Shown piece after piece: positions 17,561 to 26,511 of a DNA stretch of 64,000 bases. The notes under the pieces were generated by a model, which was given only the letters and a program-made list of their open reading frames with translations, did not search any database and was not told the origin of the DNA. A program made the position numbers and the translations under genes. This DNA is from an uncultured Victivallis sp. (GTDB lineage Bacteria; Verrucomicrobiota; Lentisphaeria; Victivallales; Victivallaceae), in NCBI GenBank assembly GCA_944389935.1, contig CALXOE010000013.1:1-64000 (forward strand), in the 5' to 3' direction. Position 1 is the stretch's first letter. The number at the start of each line of letters is the position of its first letter.

Positions 17561-19648
17561 ATGATTATGCCGATCGATTTCAACCTTCCGCCGCGGGAGG
17601 ATCCGGAATCTGTTCCGGATGAGGGAATTCCCGATTTCGACCCCGAGGAGTTCGCGGTTGAATATGAACCCGATCCGGAACCGGGAGAACTCGACGTCCG
17701 AGCCGAGTGCGAGGCGTTTTTCGCACCGGGCGGCCCGCTCAAAGCCGCCGCTGAACACGGCGGACGCCCCTATGAGTTCCGGCCGCAGCAGCTCGACATG
17801 GCCGGGGCGATCGCCGAGGCGTTGCGCAAGGGGGAGAATCTCTGCATTGAAGCGCCGACCGGGGTCGGCAAGAGTTTCGCCTATCTCGTGCCGCTGATCT
17901 ACCGCTCGCGACTTTCGGGACTGCCGGCGATCGTGTCGACCGAGACGATCAATCTGCAGGAGCAGCTCATCGACAAAGACATTCCGCTGCTGAAGAAGCT
18001 GACGGGGATCGACTTCCGCGCCGCGCTCGCGAAAGGGCGTCACAACTATCTCTGCCGCAGGAGATTCGCACTTCTCTCGGGCGAACAGCGCGACGCGCTG
18101 CTGCCGGCGCCCGCACTCGCGCTCGATGTCGAGCGGCTCGGCCGCTGGATGGAACGGACCGCCGACGGCGAACGCGACTCCATCGACTTCCGGCTCGAGC
18201 CCGAGACCTGGGCGCTCGCCTGCTGTGACGGAATGAGCTGCCTCGGGCCGAAGTGCGAATTCTATCGGAACTGTTTTTACTATCGGGCACGGCAGGCATG
18301 GGAGACGGCCGACATCGTGGTTGCGAATCACGCACTCTTCTTCACGGATCTGGCAATGCGGCTCACGGCCGGATCGGCGGGATCACTGCTGCCGAATTAC
18401 GGCGTCGTGCTGATCGACGAGGCGCATACGCTCGAGGACAACGCGGCCGATCATCTCGGGCTGCACCTTTCGCGCGTCGGAATCGTCTCGACGCTGAACC
18501 GGCTCTACAATCAGGAGAGCGCGCGCGGACTGCTCATGCGCAAGGGAACCGATCCGTCTTTGCGCGGCGCGGTCGCCGAAAGCCGCGACGAAGCATACGG
18601 ATTCTTCACTCCCTACGAAAATCTCCTGCGCGACCATAACGAGAGCGCGCTCACGATTCACGAACCGGGCCGCTTTCCGAACCGGCTGAGTCCCAAACTC
18701 GAGGAGCTGCATCGTCTACTCGCGCTGTTTCTTGAAGATCAGGAGGATGCGAGTTTCCGAACGGAGGTGGAGGCGCAGCTGACCCGCTGCCGGGAATTCA
18801 TCAACGGGATCGATCAGTTCACGCAGAAGCGGCTGCCCGACGCGGTCTACTACGCCGAGAGCGAGCGCGGCGGAACCACGCTGCACGCGACGCCGCTGAA
18901 CATTGCGGAACTGCTTTCGGATCTCCTTTTCAATCAGGATTTTCCGGTCATTCTGTGCAGTGCGACGCTGACCGTGCGGAACTCATTCTCCTACTACACG
19001 GGGCGAACCGGTTTCTGCAACGGGCAAACGCTGCTGCTCGACTCGCCGTTCGGTTCGGATCAGGCGCGGGTCTACATTCCGCGCGCCATGCCGGACCCGA
19101 AAAACGAGGAGTATCAGAGCGCTCTGGAGGAGCAGATTCCGCGATTCGTCGAACTCACGCAGGGGAAAGCGTTTGTGCTCTTTACGAGTTACTCTTCGAT
19201 GCGGCGGACGGCGGATGATCTGCGCGAATATTTCCGCTCGAAAGGGTGGCGGCTGCTGGTTCAGGGGGAGAGCATGACCCGCTCGGGGCTGCTGCGCGAA
19301 TTCCGGGAGGACATCGACTCGGTGCTCTTCGGCACGGACAGCTTCTGGACGGGAGTCGACGTGCCGGGCGAGTCGCTCTCGAACGTGATTGTGACGAAGC
19401 TGCCGTTCGCGGTTCCGAGTCATCCGCTCATCGCCGCGCGTATGGAGAAACTCGAACGTGCAGGTTGCAACTCGTTTGCAAATTACACGCTGCCGGAGGC
19501 GGTTCTGAAATTCCGGCAGGGGGTCGGGCGGCTGATCCGCAGCCGCGAGGATCGCGGAATCGTCGTGGTTCTCGACCGCCGGGTCATCTCGAAGCATTAC
19601 GGGAAACTCTTTCTCGACTCGATCCCCTACGACAGCGAAATCGTTTGA
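17561..19648 (+). CDS. DinG-like ATP-dependent DNA helicase with Fe-S cluster
   Basis: A 695-residue superfamily 2 helicase of the XPD/DinG group. Residues 1-55 are an acidic extension. Then come RPQQLDMAGAIAEAL, Walker A EAPTGVGKS, the motif STETINLQEQ, cysteines consistent with a 4Fe-4S domain (NYLC, then SCLGPKC and NCFYY), Walker B with DEAH (VLIDEAHTLEDNA), CSATL (motif III region), and motif VI QGVGRLIRSREDRG. It would unwind forked DNA, R-loops or G-quadruplexes during repair. An in-frame ATG two codons downstream is an equally good start. Confidence 0.9.
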   Translation: MIMPIDFNLPPREDPESVPDEGIPDFDPEEFAVEYEPDPEPGELDVRAECEAFFAPGGPLKAAAEHGGRPYEFRPQQLDMAGAIAEALRKGENLCIEAPTGVGKSFAYLVPLIYRSRLSGLPAIVSTETINLQEQLIDKDIPLLKKLTGIDFRAALAKGRHNYLCRRRFALLSGEQRDALLPAPALALDVERLGRWMERTADGERDSIDFRLEPETWALACCDGMSCLGPKCEFYRNCFYYRARQAWETADIVVANHALFFTDLAMRLTAGSAGSLLPNYGVVLIDEAHTLEDNAADHLGLHLSRVGIVSTLNRLYNQESARGLLMRKGTDPSLRGAVAESRDEAYGFFTPYENLLRDHNESALTIHEPGRFPNRLSPKLEELHRLLALFLEDQEDASFRTEVEAQLTRCREFINGIDQFTQKRLPDAVYYAESERGGTTLHATPLNIAELLSDLLFNQDFPVILCSATLTVRNSFSYYTGRTGFCNGQTLLLDSPFGSDQARVYIPRAMPDPKNEEYQSALEEQIPRFVELTQGKAFVLFTSYSSMRRTADDLREYFRSKGWRLLVQGESMTRSGLLREFREDIDSVLFGTDSFWTGVDVPGESLSNVIVTKLPFAVPSHPLIAARMEKLERAGCNSFANYTLPEAVLKFRQGVGRLIRSREDRGIVVVLDRRVISKHYGKLFLDSIPYDSEIV

Positions 19649-19674
19649 AATCAACTGAAACGGAGAATCGATTC

Positions 19675-20280
19675 ATGACTGACACGAGAGAACGGATGAA
19701 AGACGGCAGACTTTACTTCTGCACCGACGAGGAGATCGCCAATGAGCAGCTCAAATGTCTCGATCTGCTCTACGACTACAACCAGACCCGGCCGACCGAA
19801 CAGGCGAAGCGGCGCGAACTCCTGAAAGTTCTGCTCGCGGAAGTCGGCGAAAACTGCTACATCGAGCCGCCGCTCCACGCGAACTGGGGACGGAACACCC
19901 ATCTGGGCAGCAACGTCTATGCGAATTTCAATCTGACGCTCGTGGACGATACGGACGTCTACATCGGCGACAGTGTGATGATCGGGCCGAACGTGACCAT
20001 CGCGACGGCGGGCCATCCGATCGATCCGGAACTGCGGCGCAAGGTCGCACAGTTCAACATCCCCGTGCGGATCGGGAACAACGTCTGGATCGGTGCGGGC
20101 GCGGTCATTCTGCCGGGCATCACGATCGGCGACGACAGCGTAATCGGCGCGGGCAGCATCGTGACGAAAGACATTCCCGCCGGGGTCGTGGCGGTCGGCA
20201 ACCCGTGCCGCGTACTGCGCCCGATCTGCGACCGTGACCGGGAATTCTACTACAAAGACCGGAAAGTCGATCTGCGCTGA
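19675..20280 (+). CDS. Sugar O-acetyltransferase (maltose/galactoside type)
   Basis: A 201-residue left-handed beta-helix acetyltransferase that moves acetyl from acetyl-CoA to a sugar hydroxyl. The N-terminal helical MAC-type domain is present (CTDEEIANEQLKCLDLLYDYN), followed by hexapeptide repeats. The catalytic histidine lies in TAGHPIDPELR and the CoA end in NVWIGAGAVILPGITIG and GAGSIVTKDIPAGVVAVGNP. ATG 19675 was chosen for its match to the family N-terminus and the upstream CGGAG. The last 31 nt overlap the convergent GntR-type regulator. It could detoxify non-metabolised sugars released by the glycosidases. Confidence 0.9.
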   Translation: MTDTRERMKDGRLYFCTDEEIANEQLKCLDLLYDYNQTRPTEQAKRRELLKVLLAEVGENCYIEPPLHANWGRNTHLGSNVYANFNLTLVDDTDVYIGDSVMIGPNVTIATAGHPIDPELRRKVAQFNIPVRIGNNVWIGAGAVILPGITIGDDSVIGAGSIVTKDIPAGVVAVGNPCRVLRPICDRDREFYYKDRKVDLR

Positions 20281-21356
20281 CGGGTATTTTCCTCCTCTCC
20301 CGACAAAACGCGGACAGACTGGCGCTCAATCAGGTAAGGAGAAACCGTTCGAATGCCGAAATGACCTCCATTGAAGAGCTCCTCCACTCCTTCGCAGAAA
20401 GTGCGGGCGATACCCGGCAGGTCATCGGCAATGGTGGTGAGCTGCGGTTGGGAATGAGATACGCAGGAGATGTTGCCTGATCCAATGATGCTGATGTCAT
20501 CAGGCACTTCCAGACCGCATTCCCGGCAGGCACTCATAACGCCCAATGCTGAATAATCACTTGAGACGAAACAGGCGGAAAAATCCGCTCCATGCGTTTT
20601 GAAATACGCAACCATCCGGTCATGAGTCTTGGCCATGGAGGCTTCTCCGCTGCGGATCTCACAATCGATAACCACGGGAGCGAGTCCGTGCAGACGCAGA
20701 TAAGAGAGAAATGTGTTGTTTCGCCTCCAAGAAAAAATATTATGTGGTTCCGAAAGAATCAATGCAATTTTGCGATGCCCATTGCGGACCAGACACTCCG
20801 CGGCCAACATGCCGGCAAATTCGGAATTGGAATCCAACACATTGATCCCATCAATCAAAATATCGTTTCCCCAAAAAATTACAGGTGTCGGCAAACTCAA
20901 AATTTGGACGATAAGCTGCTGAGTCAGTTTTATGACCGGCAAACGCAGCAAAAACACGTTACCGTGTATCTCTTTCAGAAGCTTTATAAAATGAGAGCCG
21001 AAATCGGGGCAGAAAAGAGCCCGGGAGAATATCCATCCGGAATACGCATTCACCTCCTCCGCGATGGCCGCATCCAAATCCTCAAGTCTTTCTGACGGCC
21101 AATCACAATGCACCGATACAATGATGCGCTTGTTGCACTTGCTTTCTCGAACAAAACTCCCTCTGGCGGGTTCAATTCTGATCCTCTGCTCTTCTTCAAG
21201 TCGGGCAAGAACCTTTTCCACGATACGACGCGACACCTGGTATCGGGACATCAACTCACGGATTGAGAAAAAACGCCGGGAGACTGCAAAATGATTCAGT
21301 TCCAACAGGAGTTTTTCATACAGAAAATTCACTTGTGAAGAAATATCACGAGACAC
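20250..21356 (-). CDS. GntR-type regulator with LacI-like sugar-binding domain (module A)
   Basis: A 368-residue repressor-type protein. Residues about 5-72 form a winged helix of the GntR class (FFSIRELMSRYQVSRRIVEKVLARLEEEQRIR). The remainder is a periplasmic-binding-protein fold like LacI/GalR effector domains: VFLLRLPVI, RNGHRKIALILSE, CFVSSDYSALGVMSACRECG and DDISIIGSGN. It would bind a sugar in the cytoplasm and control the divergent prepilin and glycosidase genes. The start is GTG with AGGAGG about 10 nt before it, and there is a good promoter at 21392-21420. Confidence 0.88.
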   Translation of the reverse strand: MSRDISSQVNFLYEKLLLELNHFAVSRRFFSIRELMSRYQVSRRIVEKVLARLEEEQRIRIEPARGSFVRESKCNKRIIVSVHCDWPSERLEDLDAAIAEEVNAYSGWIFSRALFCPDFGSHFIKLLKEIHGNVFLLRLPVIKLTQQLIVQILSLPTPVIFWGNDILIDGINVLDSNSEFAGMLAAECLVRNGHRKIALILSEPHNIFSWRRNNTFLSYLRLHGLAPVVIDCEIRSGEASMAKTHDRMVAYFKTHGADFSACFVSSDYSALGVMSACRECGLEVPDDISIIGSGNISCVSHSQPQLTTIADDLPGIARTFCEGVEELFNGGHFGIRTVSPYLIERQSVRVLSGEEENTRQRRSTFRSL

Positions 21357-21391
21357 GCCTGCTTATCCTCCTTTTCCGAAGCAGTTTTTTT

Positions 21392-21420
21392 ACCATACAG
21401 TATCGCGCAGATTTTGTCAA
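21392..21420 (-). promoter_or_regulatory. Promoter of the module A regulator
   Basis: TTGACA (21415-21420), 17 nt, TATGGT (21392-21397) on the minus strand; close to consensus. Confidence 0.65.
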
Positions 21421-21508
21421 GCAGAATACCGGAGGGAGTTTGAACATCAAAACCTCCCCTCTCATCTTTCCATATTCTGATTTATACAAAAAAACAGGAA
21501 ACGAAGTG

Positions 21509-21530
21509 ACACAGATTGACTAAACTGTGT
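21509..21530. promoter_or_regulatory. Candidate operator of module A
   Basis: Inverted repeat ACACAG (21509-21514) and CTGTGT (21525-21530) with a 10-nt spacer, spanning the -35 box of the module A promoter. The most likely binder is the divergent GntR-type regulator. Confidence 0.4.
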
Positions 21531-21544
21531 AACAACAGTAAAAT
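21516..21544 (+). promoter_or_regulatory. Promoter of module A prepilin and glycosidase
   Basis: TTGACT (21516-21521), 17 nt, TAAAAT (21539-21544), giving a leader of about 60 nt. Confidence 0.6.
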
Positions 21545-21613
21545 TATATTATAGAGTTCAATGATTGGTTGATCATGAACAAAATAATGCTTGGTGTCAA
21601 GAAGGGAGGAATT

Positions 21614-22360
21614 ATGGGCAGATTGAAATTTACATTGATAGAGCTTCTTGTTGTAATTGCGATCATCGCGATCCTGGCGGCGATGCTGCTTCCGGCGCTG
21701 AACCGTGCCAGAGAAAATGCGCGAGCCACCCAGTGTATCAACAATAAAAAACAGGCGATGCTTGCACAAATTCAATACTCTAATGATTTTTCCAATTACT
21801 ACATCGGCTATATGCAGAACAAGAACAACAATACAGCCGCTGCTCTGTGGATAGGCCTCCTTTCCTGTCAACCGGATTCCAACGGGGTTTACGTTCAAAA
21901 CCCGGACAGCGGTTACGTCCCGCGTGCTACATTTCTGTGCCCTTCGGTGGTAAATAATCAAACGGAGAAATATGATTACTGGCGCAGCTTTTACGGCATT
22001 GATTTCAGTTTCTATCAGGGGAAAACAATGGATGAAGAACGTCGTAATCTATTCGGGAATTACCTCTATACGGCGCACAAACCTGTGGAATTTTATCTCT
22101 TCTCACTCCCGAAAATGAAACGGCCGGGAGATATCCTGATCTTTGCAGACACCTATTGGAAAAAGAACGGAACCGCATTTCCCCGATTTCTGTACAATGA
22201 TGCCCTTGATACGGCTGCGGTGGTACAGGTCCACAATGGCCGAACCGCAAGCGCTTTCGCCGACGGGCACGCAGCGCTGCACACTGGCGCAGAACTTAAA
22301 GCCATGCCGTTCAATCTGCAATACTATTACGCGAGCCTTGCCGGCGACGTGGGCATGTAA
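21614..22360 (+). CDS. Prepilin-type protein with H-X9-DG tail (module A)
   Basis: A 248-residue protein with a short basic leader (MGRLK), then [16 protein letters not shown], the type IV prepilin/pseudopilin cleavage-methylation site with Glu at +5, and a single helix. The C-terminal part ends in [16 protein letters not shown], the H-X9-DG processing-associated motif seen in large paralogous families of Lentisphaerota and Planctomycetes. I start at the ATG preceded by GGGAGGA rather than 15 codons upstream, where no ribosome-binding site exists. The secreted glycosidase gene begins 42 nt downstream. Its role is unknown; it may hold or sort the partner enzyme at the surface. Confidence 0.85.
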   Translation: MGRLKFTLIELLVVIAIIAILAAMLLPALNRARENARATQCINNKKQAMLAQIQYSNDFSNYYIGYMQNKNNNTAAALWIGLLSCQPDSNGVYVQNPDSGYVPRATFLCPSVVNNQTEKYDYWRSFYGIDFSFYQGKTMDEERRNLFGNYLYTAHKPVEFYLFSLPKMKRPGDILIFADTYWKKNGTAFPRFLYNDALDTAAVVQVHNGRTASAFADGHAALHTGAELKAMPFNLQYYYASLAGDVGM

Positions 22361-22402
22361 TCCAAATAACCTGAGAAACTGCTACCTTGCTTGAGGATCT
22401 TT

Positions 22403-24271
22403 ATGATGTTCAGACCTTTTTTTTCCATGATACTGGCTTTCGTCACTGCGGGGATGTCACTCCCCGGAAAAGCAACCGATAAGATCGATGCCCCCTACGG
22501 CGTCTGCGCCCATGTCAGCCGCGGCGAACTTGAAATCGCGCCTCGGGAATTCAAACGCATGCACGAGGCTAACATCACCTGGGTTCGCACCGATTTCGAC
22601 TGGCGCGGAGTCGAAACGAAACAAGGGGTGTGGAACTTCGACCGGCTCGACAAGCTCATTCCGATCGCAAAGCAGGAAAAGATCAATATCCTGCCGATCC
22701 TTGATTACGATGTGCCGTGGGCGACTCCGGCATGGAAACACCTTGACGCCTGGGGAGAATATGTCCGCAGAACTGTCTCGCGTTACAGGAAAGACATTCG
22801 GTACTGGGAGGTCTACAACGAAGAAAACCACAAAAACTTCTGGCGGGGTATTCCCCGGGGAGCCGATTATGTTCCTCTGCTCAAACGTTCCTATGAGGAA
22901 ATCAAAAAGATCGATCCGACTTTGACTGTCCTCTACGGCGGAACGGCCGGGGTTCCACTCGACTATATCGAGGATTCTTTCAAGGCCGGAGCCGGTAACT
23001 ACTTCGACGTGATGAACATCCATCCCTACCACTGGCAGGGGACTCCGGAACTGATGCTCGCCGAATTCCGCGATTTGGAAGCGTTGATGAAAAAGTACAA
23101 TCTCGAAGACAAGCCGATCTGGATCACTGAAGTCGGCTGGTCGACGGCAAAGCCGAACACGCTATTCCGGGATATCCTGCCCGCGGCTTTCAAACGGGCG
23201 GGGCTCGATCCGGCGAAAAATTCCGTCGCGGTCGTCTGCGATGAAGGAAAAGGCTTCCAGGGAGCGGGGCTTTTCAAACAAAGCGGGGCTCTCGCCATGT
23301 TCCGGCAGGTGGACGGGATTACGCTCGATGAACTCCGCGGTCTCTCCGTCAAGCGGTATCCGGTACTGGTTCCCTCCATCGGAGAAGAGTTCCCGGCGAA
23401 ATATCTGCCTGCGCTGCTCGACTACGTGAAACGCGGCGGAACGCTGCTTCTCCCCTCCGGTCTGCCGTTCTACTACGAACTTCAGCCTGACGGGATAAAG
23501 GTTCAGGTCAACGATAAGCATATGAAAGAGTTCCATATCGGCTGGGAAGCGTGGTGGGTCAAAGACGGTGTGCCGAAACAGGAAACCTGGCAGAAGCCGG
23601 GCCCCGAATTCGCCAACGCTTTCAAAGTCGACTTCAAACCCGCCGGGCGTTTCCTGCATGACCGGAATCTCAAAAAAGGTGACGAGTTCATCCCGATCAT
23701 AACGGCCGGCACCGACAACTATCAATCCGCTGTTGCGGCGCTCTACAAGTTCAACAGCGACCTCAGGGGAAATATCATTGTCTGCACGTCGCGGGCAACC
23801 CTGGAGACCGTTCCGGAAGAACGTCAGGCGGAAATGCTGCCGCGTACCTATCTCATCGCACTGGCGAACGGAGTCGAGCGGATTTTCTGGTACAACTTCC
23901 GTTCCGGCGAATGGAAGCCCGATGAGCGGGAAGCGCATTTCGGCATCGTCCGAAAGAACCTTGATCCCAAACCCTCATTCCGTGCGTACCAGACACTCAC
24001 CGAACTCTGCCCAACCGGTTCGAGCCGGCCGTCGCTGGAAAAGAAAGGCAGCGTATATCTGGCAAACTGGACGCGGCCGGACGGCACGAAAGTGTGGGGC
24101 ATCTGGAGCGCAATAGGTTCCCATGAAGTCGAACTCAACGTCCGAGGAAAAGTCGTCGAAGCGATGAACCACCTCGGGGAAAAGCAGCCGCTTCCGGGAA
24201 AAGAATACACCGTCACTCCGGCGATTCTCTACCTGGTCGGCTCCGAATCGGTCTCAATCAGCTCCCGGTGA
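22403..24271 (+). CDS. Secreted GH39/PslG-like glycoside hydrolase (module A)
   Basis: A 622-residue protein with a signal peptide (MMFRPFFSMILAFVTAGMS, likely cut after PGKA) and a clan-A (beta/alpha)8 barrel. The barrel opens with YGVCAHVSRGELE and resembles PslG/GH39 enzymes. The proposed acid/base is Glu140 in EVYNEEN and the nucleophile Glu243 in WITEVGWS. From about residue 260 to 420 comes a GATase-like domain (LPALLDYVKRGGTLLLPSG), as found in beta-galactosidase-type trimerisation regions, then a beta-sandwich end. The start is ATG 22403 with GAGG 6 nt before; a TTG four codons earlier is less likely. Substrate unknown. A terminator follows. Confidence 0.85.
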   Translation: MMFRPFFSMILAFVTAGMSLPGKATDKIDAPYGVCAHVSRGELEIAPREFKRMHEANITWVRTDFDWRGVETKQGVWNFDRLDKLIPIAKQEKINILPILDYDVPWATPAWKHLDAWGEYVRRTVSRYRKDIRYWEVYNEENHKNFWRGIPRGADYVPLLKRSYEEIKKIDPTLTVLYGGTAGVPLDYIEDSFKAGAGNYFDVMNIHPYHWQGTPELMLAEFRDLEALMKKYNLEDKPIWITEVGWSTAKPNTLFRDILPAAFKRAGLDPAKNSVAVVCDEGKGFQGAGLFKQSGALAMFRQVDGITLDELRGLSVKRYPVLVPSIGEEFPAKYLPALLDYVKRGGTLLLPSGLPFYYELQPDGIKVQVNDKHMKEFHIGWEAWWVKDGVPKQETWQKPGPEFANAFKVDFKPAGRFLHDRNLKKGDEFIPIITAGTDNYQSAVAALYKFNSDLRGNIIVCTSRATLETVPEERQAEMLPRTYLIALANGVERIFWYNFRSGEWKPDEREAHFGIVRKNLDPKPSFRAYQTLTELCPTGSSRPSLEKKGSVYLANWTRPDGTKVWGIWSAIGSHEVELNVRGKVVEAMNHLGEKQPLPGKEYTVTPAILYLVGSESVSISSR

Positions 24272-24290
24272 CGAACAATCCGGAAACAGT

Positions 24291-24321
24291 GCGGGGCGGA
24301 ATCCAGTCAGCCCCGCTTTTT
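24291..24321 (+). terminator. Terminator of module A
   Basis: GCGGGGC (24291-24297) and GCCCCGC (24310-24316) pair across a 12-nt loop, followed by five T residues. Confidence 0.8.
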
Positions 24322-26384
24322 CATTCCTCACGAGAGTACCCACCGGGAGGAGCGGAGAGAAGCCGGACGGCGCGGATGTCGTCACTGACGAAGCCGTAAT
24401 TGTCGCCATCCGGCCCGACGCTCCAGACCTGAATTCCGGAGCCGACGGTCTCGCCGCAGGTCTCGTACGGGCCGATCCGGAACAGCAGCGGCTTTCCGGA
24501 GAACGGATCCTCCGGCAGAAAATCCGGCGTTTCCGGATACCGTCCGCTCCGGCGGAACTCCAGCTCCAGCGCGATCAGCGCCCGGGCCGTGCGGAGACGC
24601 GCGCTCATCGTGCGGTATATCTCCGGAATCCACGTCCGAATGCAGGAGTACCAGGGACGCCAGATACTTTCCCGCTCAATCGTCTCGACCGGAGGCGCCG
24701 AGTCCGGTGACTCGCAGCTCTCCATGAACGCAGCCTGCTCGCGCCGGAAGAGCCACCAGATCAGCGGACAGGAGTAACGCATACTTTGCAGCGGCACGAG
24801 CTGGAACGGAATTTCGGGATTTCCGGCATACGGGCTGCCGAACCGGGCAATCGCTTCAAACTCATCGACAAAAACCACTGTATCACGATAGAGCATCCGT
24901 CTTTCGGACTCCGGCAGACGCGCCTCGGTCTCGACCAGAATGCGTTCCCAATGTCGCAGCAGCGCTTCGTCCGCCAGACCGGACTCGAGAATCAATTCGA
25001 GACAGTACATCTCCAGTTCGAGCAGGCCGTTTGCAAAAAAAGCCTCCTGAATTCCGATTCGCGCCCCGGCGGAATCGAGAAAGCGGTCGGCATTCCTCCT
25101 GAGCCGTTCCAGGCGCTCGAGCGCTTCCGGCAGCTCGCCCTGCTCGAGCGCAAGTCTCACCCGGAAAAGTTCCATCTCAAGCAGGGACGAAACATCAGAG
25201 TAGAATCCGACCTGAAAATATCCGCTCTGGAGTTTTCCGGTTTCAAACGTTCTCTCCGCTTCGAGCAGAGCATTCTCATCGATCCAGCGGTCCAGTTCCG
25301 CCCACGCCTCGGAATCGCGCAGATAATTTTCTTTGAACGCATTCCAATCCTGCGCGGGAATCAGGCCGAATCGAATGACAGGCCATGATGACCCGATCCA
25401 TCCCCAATGTTCATAGGAGGAGGAGAAACAACGCTCAAGCAGAATGCTCCGCTGTTTTTCCGCCTCAAGCAGGAGGGATTCGGGGCAGACGCGCGCGGGA
25501 TTCCAGATCTCCCGCAGGGCCGCCGCCGTGACCGGCCGCCCGAAATGACGTTCAAGCCTGAGATAACGCTGTGCGACCTCCCGCTCCGCCTGATGCGCCA
25601 GAAACAGCGACCCGGCGTAGATAAGAACAACACACCCCCAGAGCGCCCACACCGGCCGGCGCAGCAGCCGACGCACCCTGCATCCGCTCATCCGGGCGAT
25701 CCATCCGATCCGGAAACAGTACGCGGCCGCCAGAAAAAACAAGGCCCAGAACGTCAGCCATCCCCACCCCTCCCCGGAAATGCCGTAACGCAGCGGCAGT
25801 TCCGCGAGCAGCGGAAATTCCACATTCACCGGCAGAACATAATCATACCAGGGCGGCCCTCCGGACAATTTTCCAATCACGGGAAACTGCAGCAGATACG
25901 TGGAATACAAATGCCCGCCGACAAGCGCCAGCAGAAAAATCCCGATCGAACCCGAGATGACGGTCAGACATTCCAGCAGTGCCGTCCGCAGCGAACGCAG
26001 CACAATCACGAGCGGCAACAGCCAGCCGTACAGAAACCACGTTACCCAGAACCAGTCCCAGTAACGCTCGAAATACCAGAGAATCAGCCACGCAAACGGC
26101 AGCAGCAACCCCGCGACGAGCGGCAATCGGCGCAGCGGATGACGCCGGAACACACGGCGGTAGGCGAGATGATAAAACCAGGTCGTCGCAATCACATACC
26201 AGAACAGGAAGAGACACCCTCCGCAGCAGACGAGAAATGCGACCTGATTGAAAGCGATCCGCCCGCTCCACAGCAAGACAAGCGCGAGCGACAGCACCCC
26301 ATAGCACCCGCTCCACAGCAGCGTCAGGGCAAACACCGCCCCGGACGCCCGATTCCGCAAGTTGCACCACCGTTTCCAGCCCAT
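24321..26384 (-). CDS. Large membrane protein with pseudopilin-like C-terminal domain
   Basis: A 687-residue protein of unknown function. Residues 1 to about 265 contain seven or so membrane helices rich in Trp and Phe. A helical, Glu-rich soluble region follows (ERTFETGKL, ALERLERLRRNADRFL). The last 90 residues read RARTARALIALELEFRRSG-like text (RTARALIALELEFRRSGRYP) followed by DPFSGKPLLFR and IQVWSVGPDGDNYG. That pattern matches the C-terminal half of GspG-type pseudopilins, but without a cleavable leader. The start at 26384 is chosen because GAGAGG lies just upstream. Similar unnamed proteins are known in Planctomycetes-like genomes; function unknown. Confidence 0.7.
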   Translation of the reverse strand: MGWKRWCNLRNRASGAVFALTLLWSGCYGVLSLALVLLWSGRIAFNQVAFLVCCGGCLFLFWYVIATTWFYHLAYRRVFRRHPLRRLPLVAGLLLPFAWLILWYFERYWDWFWVTWFLYGWLLPLVIVLRSLRTALLECLTVISGSIGIFLLALVGGHLYSTYLLQFPVIGKLSGGPPWYDYVLPVNVEFPLLAELPLRYGISGEGWGWLTFWALFFLAAAYCFRIGWIARMSGCRVRRLLRRPVWALWGCVVLIYAGSLFLAHQAEREVAQRYLRLERHFGRPVTAAALREIWNPARVCPESLLLEAEKQRSILLERCFSSSYEHWGWIGSSWPVIRFGLIPAQDWNAFKENYLRDSEAWAELDRWIDENALLEAERTFETGKLQSGYFQVGFYSDVSSLLEMELFRVRLALEQGELPEALERLERLRRNADRFLDSAGARIGIQEAFFANGLLELEMYCLELILESGLADEALLRHWERILVETEARLPESERRMLYRDTVVFVDEFEAIARFGSPYAGNPEIPFQLVPLQSMRYSCPLIWWLFRREQAAFMESCESPDSAPPVETIERESIWRPWYSCIRTWIPEIYRTMSARLRTARALIALELEFRRSGRYPETPDFLPEDPFSGKPLLFRIGPYETCGETVGSGIQVWSVGPDGDNYGFVSDDIRAVRLLSAPPGGYSREE

Positions 26385-26452
26385 ACCCGCCTCTCTGAAA
26401 GCCGTTATGGTGAAGATAGCACCGGGAGGGCGGAAATGCAAGCGCGGCCGGC

Positions 26453-26480
26453 TTGACAGGAGCGATTCCGGGTGTATATT
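26453..26480 (+). promoter_or_regulatory. Promoter of the nucleotidyltransferase-like gene
   Basis: TTGACA (26453-26458), 16 nt, TATATT (26475-26480): full -35 consensus with a leader of about 25 nt. Confidence 0.7.
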
Positions 26481-26511
26481 CCCATCTCATTCCAGGAAAG
26501 GAAATATCCGA

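Noticed and set aside
20592..21095. A 167-codon plus-strand frame inside the module A regulator
   Set aside because: Antisense to a clear GntR-LacI hybrid gene and without recognisable features.
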